39,638 nt of DNA, taken from assembly GCA_022448165.1 (NCBI GenBank), contig JAKVAS010000017.1:1-39638 (forward strand). Reading direction: 5' to 3'. A model generated the notes under the pieces. It did not search any database. It was not told the DNA's origin and saw only the letters and a list, made by a program, of their open reading frames with translations. Below, piece after piece: positions 22,763-29,572 of this stretch. The position numbers and the translations under genes are program-made. Source of the stretch: Crocinitomicaceae bacterium (GTDB lineage: Bacteria; Bacteroidota; Bacteroidia; Flavobacteriales_D; Crocinitomicaceae). Within the stretch, counting starts at the first letter, position 1; each line of letters starts with the position of its first letter.

Positions 22763-22801
22763 CTCTGATAATAAAAGTTAAACAAACTAAAAACCAAGAC
22801 T

Positions 22802-23074
22802 ATGAACAAAGCAGAATTGATTGATGCGATGGCATCAGACGCTGGATTGTCAAAAGCTGACGCTAAAAGAGCACTAGATGCATTTTGTGAAGCAACAACT
22901 AAAGCATTAAAAAAAGGAGATAGAATTTCTCTAGTAGGTTTCGGTTCTTTCTCTGTTTCTAATAGAGCAGCAAGAACTGGTCGTAACCCACAAACTGGTA
23001 AAGAAATTAAAATCGCTGCAAAAAATGTAGTAAGATTTAAAGCAGGTTCAGATCTTTCAAGTAAAGTGAACTAA
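22802..23074 (+). CDS. HU family DNA-binding protein
   Basis: 90 aa; [59 protein letters not shown]. Confidence 0.98.
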   Translation: MNKAELIDAMASDAGLSKADAKRALDAFCEATTKALKKGDRISLVGFGSFSVSNRAARTGRNPQTGKEIKIAAKNVVRFKAGSDLSSKVN

Positions 23075-23094
23075 TTTCGAATCTTAGAAATTAC

Positions 23095-23123
23095 AAAGGG
23101 AATCGTTTGGTTCCCTTTTTTTT
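23095..23123 (+). terminator. Rho-independent terminator after HU
   Basis: AAAGGGAA-TCGTTTGG-TTCCCTTT stem-loop followed by T tract (8 Ts, 23116-23123), ending at the next ATG. Confidence 0.85.
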
Positions 23124-23804
23124 ATGGATATAAACAATAAAGTTTTTGAACAGTTGAATGCTATTATTACTGATAGCAAAAAAGAAATGTTCCAACGTAT
23201 AGCTGCGAATAGAACAAATTATCTGACTGTCGCATTAGAAAACATTCAAAAAGATCACAATGCATCAGCAGTTATTCGAACCTGTGATTGTCTTGGAATA
23301 CAAAACATTCATCTGATTGAAAAGAATGAAGTTTATGGAATTCAAAGAGAAATCGCTAGAGGTGCAGCTTCTTGGGTTAATTTCACATCTCATTCTGATG
23401 GGAACTCCCCATCTATTACTGCAATCGACAAGTTAAAAAAAGAAGGGTATCAAATTGTGGCTACGTCTCCACATGCAGAACACACGCTTGACACAGTTCC
23501 TATAGATAATCCGATAGCTCTTTTTTTTGGAACAGAACGTGACGGAATTAGCAAGCAAGTTATTGAAAATGCTGATCATCTTGTTAAAATACCAATGTAT
23601 GGTTTTACTGAAAGCTTCAATGTAAGTGTTTCAGTGGCAATTGTTTTAAATCAATTACGAAATCGTTTAGATGCCACTTCTATAGATTGGAAGCTAAATG
23701 AGCTAGAACAGATTAAACTCAAAATAGATTGGTGTACAAAAGTCATCAATGAAGGTGTCAAAGTAGAGAAGGAAATACGTAGAAGGATAATTGAAAAAGA
23801 ATAA
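23124..23804 (+). CDS. trmH: TrmH family RNA methyltransferase (SPOUT; tRNA Gm18-like)
   Basis: 226 aa; HNASAVIRTCDCLGI, LFFGTERDGIS, MYGFTESFNVSVSVAIVL. Confidence 0.9.
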   Translation: MDINNKVFEQLNAIITDSKKEMFQRIAANRTNYLTVALENIQKDHNASAVIRTCDCLGIQNIHLIEKNEVYGIQREIARGAASWVNFTSHSDGNSPSITAIDKLKKEGYQIVATSPHAEHTLDTVPIDNPIALFFGTERDGISKQVIENADHLVKIPMYGFTESFNVSVSVAIVLNQLRNRLDATSIDWKLNELEQIKLKIDWCTKVINEGVKVEKEIRRRIIEKE

Positions 23805-23852
23805 TATCTTTGTAGTAAAATCAACCGATAATATAATTCTTAACAACTGACT

Positions 23853-24101
23853 ATGGGTAAAGGAGATAGAAAGACTAAAAAAGGAAAAAGAACTATTGGT
23901 TCGTACGGAAATACAAGAAAACGAAGCAGTTCTTCATCTATTACAGAAAAGAAACCTGTAACTAAGAAGAAAGCTACTGTAAAGAAAGCTACTGAAAAAA
24001 AGGCCGCTGATAAAGCTGCCACAACAAAAAAGACAGCAGCAAAAAAGACAGCAGCAAAGAAAACAACAGCAAAGAAAGCAGCCTCCCCTAAAGAGGACTA
24101 A
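23853..24101 (+). CDS. 30S ribosomal protein THX-like with Lys/Ala-rich C-terminal tail
   Basis: N-terminus MGKGDRKTKKGKRTIGSYGNTRKR matches bTHX family; residues ~36-82 low-complexity KKATVKKATEKKAADKAATTKKTAAKKTAAKKTTAKKAA. Confidence 0.8.
   Translation: MGKGDRKTKKGKRTIGSYGNTRKRSSSSSITEKKPVTKKKATVKKATEKKAADKAATTKKTAAKKTAAKKTTAKKAASPKED
24020..24082 (+). repeat. Short tandem repeats (about 15 nt, acagcagcaaaRaaR) encoding (T/A)AKK(T/A)
   Basis: Consecutive units acagcagcaaaaaag / acagcagcaaagaaa / acaacagcaaagaaa. Confidence 0.75.
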
Positions 24102-24108
24102 ATATTTC

Positions 24109-24137
24109 GGCTGCCTAAATTGGCAGCCTTTTTTTTT
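24109..24137 (+). terminator. Rho-independent terminator after bTHX gene
   Basis: GGCTGCC-TAAATT-GGCAGCC followed by nine Ts. Confidence 0.9.
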
Positions 24138-24158
24138 CAATTAATTATTCAATTTAAA

Positions 24159-25226
24159 ATGAAACACAATTTCGGAGCAGGTCCTTGTATTTTACCCCAA
24201 GACGTTTTTAAAGAAGCTGCAAAAGCAGTTGTTGACTACAATGGACTTTCCCTATTAGAAATCTCTCATCGAAGTCCTGATTTTGTTGCGGTGATGGAAG
24301 AAGCCCAAAGTCTCGTAAAAGAAGCTCTTAATATTCCTAATGGGTATACGGTTCTCTTCTTACAAGGTGGAGCATCACTTGGCTTTTCAATTACAGCTTT
24401 AAATATGATGAGAGAACATAAAAAAGCTGCTTACGTAAATACTGGAACATGGGCTAAAGGTGCCATCAATGAAGCTAAATCTCTTGGGATAGATGTTAAT
24501 GTTTTCGCTTCTTCAGAAGATAAAAACTTCTCATACATTCCTGAATTGGTTAATATTCCAAATAAAGTAGATTTTCTCCATTACACATCAAACAATACTA
24601 TTTTTGGAACGCAGTTTAATCAAATACCTCAAAGCGATCTTCCATTAGTTTGTGATATGTCGTCTGATATATTTTCTAAACCTGTAGATATCTCAAAATT
24701 TGATATAATCTATGCAGGCGCTCAAAAAAATCTTGGTCCTGCTGGTACAACCTTATTCATCGTAAAAGATGAGATTTTAGGTAAATCGTCTTCTGAGTTT
24801 ATGCCAAAATACTTGAACCTTAAAAATCACGCTGATAAAGGGTCAATGTTAAATACTCCACCAGTATTTTCTATATATACATCTATGCTTAACCTTAGAC
24901 ACTTAATAAAAAATGGTGGTGTTGAAGCAGCGTCAAAAAGAAACACTACGAAAGCTGAGTTATTATATTCGGAAATAGAACGAAACCCGTTATTCAAGGC
25001 TCCCGTATCTTTGAAGGATCGTTCTTTAATGAACGCTACATTTCTATTAACTGATGATTCAAATAAAGAAATATTTGATGCTATGTGGAATGATGCTGGA
25101 ATTATTGGTTTAAAAGGTCACCGTTCTGTTGGTGGTTATCGAGCTTCCATGTACAATGCACTTACTATTGATAGTGTTAAAGTATTGACAGACGTAATGA
25201 ACGAATTTACTAGAAAAAATGGATAA
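24159..25226 (+). CDS. serC: 3-phosphoserine/phosphohydroxythreonine aminotransferase
   Basis: MKHNFGAGPCILPQDV, LEISHRSPDF, LQGGASLGF, IYAGAQKNLGPAGTTLFI, VGGYRASMYNA; start at 24159 rather than within the terminator at 24120. Confidence 0.96.
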   Translation: MKHNFGAGPCILPQDVFKEAAKAVVDYNGLSLLEISHRSPDFVAVMEEAQSLVKEALNIPNGYTVLFLQGGASLGFSITALNMMREHKKAAYVNTGTWAKGAINEAKSLGIDVNVFASSEDKNFSYIPELVNIPNKVDFLHYTSNNTIFGTQFNQIPQSDLPLVCDMSSDIFSKPVDISKFDIIYAGAQKNLGPAGTTLFIVKDEILGKSSSEFMPKYLNLKNHADKGSMLNTPPVFSIYTSMLNLRHLIKNGGVEAASKRNTTKAELLYSEIERNPLFKAPVSLKDRSLMNATFLLTDDSNKEIFDAMWNDAGIIGLKGHRSVGGYRASMYNALTIDSVKVLTDVMNEFTRKNG

Positions 25227-26187
25227 TATGAAAGTATTGGCAAATGACGGTATTTCTCAAGCAGGAATTAATGCCCTTGAACTTGGTGGTTATACCGTAT
25301 TAACGGATAAAATTGAACAGTCAGATTTAATAGCTGAAATTAACAAACAAAACATTGAAGTTGTGCTTGTTCGGAGTGCAACAACAGTTCGTAAAGACTT
25401 AATTGATGCTTGCCCCAATCTTAAACTGATTGGTCGTGGTGGTGTTGGAATGGACAATATTGATGTTGAATATGCTCGTGACAACGGGAAAGTTGTCATC
25501 AACACCCCTGCTGCATCTTCTCAGTCTGTTGCGGAACTAGTTATGGGACATTTCTTAGCGATATCTCGCTCTTTGAATGATTCTTACAAAAACATGAGCA
25601 ACGGTGATTTTAAAACATTGAAGAAAAAATACGGACAAGGTGTTGAACTTCGAGGAAAGAATCTTTCTATAATTGGTTTTGGAAGAATTGGACAAAGCTT
25701 GGCATCCTATGCAATAGGATGTGGAATGAATGTCACTGCAGTTGATCTAAACACTGAAAAAAAATCAATTCCTCTTCAACTTGGTAATAACATCTCTGCT
25801 AGTGTAGAGATTGAACCAATTACCTCAATTGATGACGCTATATCATCTGCGGACTTCATTTCATTGCATGTTCCTAAACAAGAAGATGGGTCAGCTGTGT
25901 TCGGTGCTAGTGAATTTGAAAAGATGAAGGATGGTGTTCGAATTGTGAACGCTGCTCGTGGCGGTGTTATGGATGAAGAAGCACTAATTAATGCATTAGA
26001 TTCAGGTAAAGTTGCAGCTGTAGCATTGGATGTATTTGAGAACGAACCAAATCCGAAACAATCACTTCTTTCTCACGATAAAATTGCGTGTACACCGCAT
26101 ATTGGAGCAGCAACAGTTGAGGCTCAGGATCGAATTGGAACAGAATTAGCTGCTTCAATCATTGCTAACTTTGGTATAAAAGCTTAA
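25219..26187 (+). CDS. serA: D-3-phosphoglycerate dehydrogenase / D-2-hydroxyacid dehydrogenase
   Basis: GRGGVGMDNID, NTPAASSQSVAELVMGH, GFGRIGQSLA, NAARGGVMDEEAL, ALDVFENEP; follows serC. Confidence 0.92.
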   Translation: MDNMKVLANDGISQAGINALELGGYTVLTDKIEQSDLIAEINKQNIEVVLVRSATTVRKDLIDACPNLKLIGRGGVGMDNIDVEYARDNGKVVINTPAASSQSVAELVMGHFLAISRSLNDSYKNMSNGDFKTLKKKYGQGVELRGKNLSIIGFGRIGQSLASYAIGCGMNVTAVDLNTEKKSIPLQLGNNISASVEIEPITSIDDAISSADFISLHVPKQEDGSAVFGASEFEKMKDGVRIVNAARGGVMDEEALINALDSGKVAAVALDVFENEPNPKQSLLSHDKIACTPHIGAATVEAQDRIGTELAASIIANFGIKA

Positions 26188-26197
26188 GATTTAACGT

Positions 26198-27430
26198 ATG
26201 GCGAAAATACGTCCGTTTAAGGCTATTAGACCGACTAGGGATAAAGTTCATTTAGTTGCAGCTCGTCCTTATTATTCATATAAAAAGAATGTCCTCGAGG
26301 CTAAACTCGAGGACAATCCTTTTACTTTTTTACATATAATTAGTCCTGAATTCGGACTTGATAAAACGGATCGTCCAGACCAAAAAGAACGATTTGGACC
26401 GGTTTCAGATCGCTATGCGGATTTTATTGCTCGTGGAATTTTAACTCAAGATGATTCTGCTCAATTCTATATCTATCGACAAACTAAAAATGGACATGCT
26501 TTTACTGGATTGATTGGAGCTGCAAGTATTGACGAATATCGCTCAGACAAAATAAAGAAGCATGAAGCAACCATTACTTCAAGAGAAGAGCTCTTTACGG
26601 ATTATTTGAATCAAGTAGGATACAATGCTGAACCTGTACTATTATCTTATCAAGGAAACGAGAGGATAGACACTCTATTTGAAAATTCAATTAATAAACG
26701 TCCTGAATACGAATTCACAACAACCGATCTTGTAACTCATGAACTTTGGACATTATCATCAGATCAAAGTGATCAATTTCAAAACGCTTTTGAGTCAGTA
26801 CCCGATTTATATATAGCAGACGGACATCATAGATCCGCATCCTCTGTACGGCTTCAAAACCTTAGAAGTTCGAATGAAGTTAGCTTTCAAAATGAGAACT
26901 CCTTTCTTGCCTATATGATTGACGAAAGGCGTCTAAAAATATTTGAATTCAATCGATTGATCAAAGGCTTAAATGGTCATACAACTGAAGAAATATTAAC
27001 TCTATTAGAAGAGAACTATAAAATATCTCCCCTTACAGAAAAATCGAAACCATCACGAGAGCATCAAATAACAATGTGTATCCAAGGAGACTGGTATTCT
27101 CTCGAATGTAAGCAACAAATTCTCTGCTCAAATCACCCTGTTAATTCTTTAGACCCCCAAATATTAACGGATACAATTCTTGATCCAATTCTTGGTGTTA
27201 AAGATCTAAAGATTAATAAACGGGTTACTTTTATTAGTGGCACCCAACCTTTAAGCAAGGTTGAAAGAAAAATTGAGGAAAAGGAATTTGATATTGGATT
27301 TATCCTGTTTCCTGTAACCATGGACCAAGTAAAAAGAGTTGCAGATCATCAAATGATTATGCCTCCAAAATCAACATGGGTTGAACCCAAAATGAGAAGT
27401 GGTCTTACTATATACAATATCAACGAATGA
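26198..27430 (+). CDS. DUF1015 family protein
   Basis: 410 aa; IRPFKAIRPTRDKVHLVAARPY, NPFTFLHIISPE, LYIADGHHRSASS; located after serC-serA as often seen. Confidence 0.92.
   Translation: MAKIRPFKAIRPTRDKVHLVAARPYYSYKKNVLEAKLEDNPFTFLHIISPEFGLDKTDRPDQKERFGPVSDRYADFIARGILTQDDSAQFYIYRQTKNGHAFTGLIGAASIDEYRSDKIKKHEATITSREELFTDYLNQVGYNAEPVLLSYQGNERIDTLFENSINKRPEYEFTTTDLVTHELWTLSSDQSDQFQNAFESVPDLYIADGHHRSASSVRLQNLRSSNEVSFQNENSFLAYMIDERRLKIFEFNRLIKGLNGHTTEEILTLLEENYKISPLTEKSKPSREHQITMCIQGDWYSLECKQQILCSNHPVNSLDPQILTDTILDPILGVKDLKINKRVTFISGTQPLSKVERKIEEKEFDIGFILFPVTMDQVKRVADHQMIMPPKSTWVEPKMRSGLTIYNINE
26290..26315. repeat. Perfect inverted repeat TGTCCTCGAG-GCTAAA-CTCGAGGACA inside the DUF1015 gene
   Basis: 10-bp perfect arms, 6-nt loop, followed by atccttttactttttt. 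Confidence 0.9.
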
Positions 27431-28086
27431 TTTCTGAAGCGCTAAATATAGTTAGGAATAAAATTCCTACCAACGTGACTCTTGTAGCAGTATCTAAGAC
27501 AAAACCTGTAGAAGATATACTAACTGCTTACGAGGCTAACCAACGTATTTTTGGTGAAAACAAAGTACAAGAACTAGTTGAAAAACAAGATGCACTCCCT
27601 AAGGACATTGAGTGGCATATGATTGGTCATCTTCAATCAAACAAAGTTAAATATATTGCTCCGTTTATACAGCTTATTCATGCTGTAGATAGTCTGAAAT
27701 TACTTATAGAGATTAATAAACAAGCAAAAAAGAACAATCGAACTATTAAATGTTTACTTCAATTTCATATTGCTAGTGAAGATTCAAAGTTTGGATTATC
27801 TCTCTCAGAAGTTCAAGAAATATTAGAATCTGATCAATTCTTACACTTAGAAAATATCTCAATTGTTGGTGTAATGGGCATGGCAACTTTTACATCAGAT
27901 AAAGAAATTGTAAAAGAAGAATTCAGAACATTAGAAAATTACTTCCATGTTATTCAAAGTAGATACTTTAAATTTAACGACTCATTCCAACATATTTCTA
28001 TGGGTATGTCTGGAGATTATGAGGTGGCTATTGAAGAAGGTAGCACGATGGTTCGTGTAGGAAGCTCAATATTTGGATCAAGATGA
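27427..28086 (+). CDS. YggS family pyridoxal phosphate homeostasis protein (PLPBP)
   Basis: LVAVSKTKPVEDI, FGENKVQELVEK, WHMIGHLQSNKVKYI, SMGMSGDYEVAIEEGSTMVRVGSSIFG. Confidence 0.96.
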   Translation: MISEALNIVRNKIPTNVTLVAVSKTKPVEDILTAYEANQRIFGENKVQELVEKQDALPKDIEWHMIGHLQSNKVKYIAPFIQLIHAVDSLKLLIEINKQAKKNNRTIKCLLQFHIASEDSKFGLSLSEVQEILESDQFLHLENISIVGVMGMATFTSDKEIVKEEFRTLENYFHVIQSRYFKFNDSFQHISMGMSGDYEVAIEEGSTMVRVGSSIFGSR

Positions 28087-28682
28087 AAAAAACACTATTG
28101 CCATTGATATGCATCTTAAGTATTTGCATCTGTAACGCACAAATGACTGAAGCAGAAGTTTCTGTTCATCGTGCTAAATTTAAAGAACATTTACTAGATA
28201 CTGCTTCAGGCATGTTGAATGCTAGTGAAATTGAAGAATTAAATTATCTCTCTTATTTCCCTTTTGATTCTAATTATCAAGTGGCTGTTACTTTTAAAAA
28301 GTCAAAAGGAAAAAAGTTTGAAATGCCAACTTCTACGGAACGTAAGCCAGTTTATAGACGTTATGGTTACATTACTTTTATAATTAATGGTGACACTTGT
28401 ATATTAAGCGCTTATAAAAGCCTTGGACTTAAAGAAAAAGAATATAAAAATTATCTTTTTGTTCCATTTCGGGATGCCACAAGTAGAAATGAGACCTATG
28501 GAGGCGGTCGTTTTTTAGATTTCTCTAAACCTAAAAAAGGAGGTAATATTTTTCTGGATTTCAATTTAGCTTACAACCCTTATTGTGCATACTCACACCG
28601 TTATTCATGTCCTATCCCTCCAGAAGAAAATACCTTGTCAATACCTATTCTAGCTGGAGAACGAACTCCAGTGGCACATTAA
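28083..28682 (+). CDS. DUF1684 domain-containing secreted protein
   Basis: Signal peptide; YLFVPFRDATSRNETYGGGRFLDF and NLAYNPYCAYSHRYSCPIPPEENTL motifs of DUF1684. Confidence 0.88.
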   Translation: MKKTLLPLICILSICICNAQMTEAEVSVHRAKFKEHLLDTASGMLNASEIEELNYLSYFPFDSNYQVAVTFKKSKGKKFEMPTSTERKPVYRRYGYITFIINGDTCILSAYKSLGLKEKEYKNYLFVPFRDATSRNETYGGGRFLDFSKPKKGGNIFLDFNLAYNPYCAYSHRYSCPIPPEENTLSIPILAGERTPVAH

Positions 28683-28714
28683 TTGTTTATATTTCGTTGT
28701 TTCAGCTATATTTG
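28683..28714 (+). promoter_or_regulatory. Bacteroidota-type promoter (TTG-N21-TATATTTG)
   Basis: TTG 28683-28685, TATATTTG 28707-28714, 17 nt before ATG 28731. Confidence 0.7.
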
Positions 28715-28730
28715 TAATGAACAAGACAGA

Positions 28731-29426
28731 ATGAAAAAAATACTATTCCTCACTTTATTCATTGTTTTATGTGGAGTTTCTTACTCTCAACCATATAAAA
28801 CGATTAAAACCTATAAACCGTATAAATGGATGCTAGGTATTAATTGGTCGGCAATTGACGATAACGGAGACAAATTCGGGCAATTATTTGACACAAAAAA
28901 ATCTTGGAATGCGCTTGCTTTTCCAAGTACAATAAGTCTTGATCGTTACTTCACTTATGGTTGGAGTATGGAAGGTATCGCTACATATAGTAAATATAAA
29001 GAAGGTAATCTGATTAATGATTCAACTCATTTTTCTGGTACATTTTTTGGATTTGACGTGAATGGGAAATATAGTTTTTATCAATTATATGCCCCTGCCC
29101 TGCGTTGGATTGATCCATTCTTATCGTTTGGTGTTGGATACACTTATCGCCCTAATGCCGGAACAGATGTCCACTCACCAATGGTAAATCTAGGTGGTGG
29201 AGTAAATTTCTGGGTTCATAAGAATTTTGGGTTTCAAGTTAGATCACAAGCAAAATTTGGAGTATTTCCAGTAATTTGGGACACAAAAAGCAATTATCTT
29301 CATCACTCCGCTGGAATAGTAATTCGATATGGTGCGAATGGTAAGCATCAAAACGGAGAATTCGATAGAAAGAAGAATAAATGGGTACACGGTAGAAATA
29401 ACTTTAAGAAAAGAGGAGGAAGATAG
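28731..29426 (+). CDS. Outer-membrane beta-barrel protein
   Basis: Signal peptide MKKILFLTLFIVLCGVSYSQ, beta-strand alternation, FGFQVRSQAKFGVFP; ATG 28731 preferred over ORF-track start 28683, which lies in the promoter. Confidence 0.75.
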   Translation: MKKILFLTLFIVLCGVSYSQPYKTIKTYKPYKWMLGINWSAIDDNGDKFGQLFDTKKSWNALAFPSTISLDRYFTYGWSMEGIATYSKYKEGNLINDSTHFSGTFFGFDVNGKYSFYQLYAPALRWIDPFLSFGVGYTYRPNAGTDVHSPMVNLGGGVNFWVHKNFGFQVRSQAKFGVFPVIWDTKSNYLHHSAGIVIRYGANGKHQNGEFDRKKNKWVHGRNNFKKRGGR

Positions 29427-29572
29427 CTTCTCTTTGAATCTTAGTTTCTTTAGAAAATTCCATTTCTTAACAGGTATTCTTTCTCAAGTTTATCTATTAT
29501 ACCAAACTGTAAAAGTTTTATTTTCTATAAACAATAAATCGACATTTTATAGCGATTCAAATTTGTGCTTGG

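Noticed and set aside
23805-23812. TATCTTTG as a promoter for the bTHX gene
   Set aside because: The -7 motif fits but no TTG lies at 17-23 nt upstream (nearest is 11 nt), so not listed as a confident promoter.
23840-24140. Minus-strand ORFs (23840-24022, 23934-24140) rich in Cys/Phe
   Set aside because: Antisense translation of the Lys/Ala repeat tail of the bTHX gene; low-complexity artefact.
24120-24158. Upstream extension of serC to 24120 (MAAFFFQLIIQFK)
   Set aside because: Translates the terminator hairpin and T tract; conserved SerC N-terminus begins at 24159.
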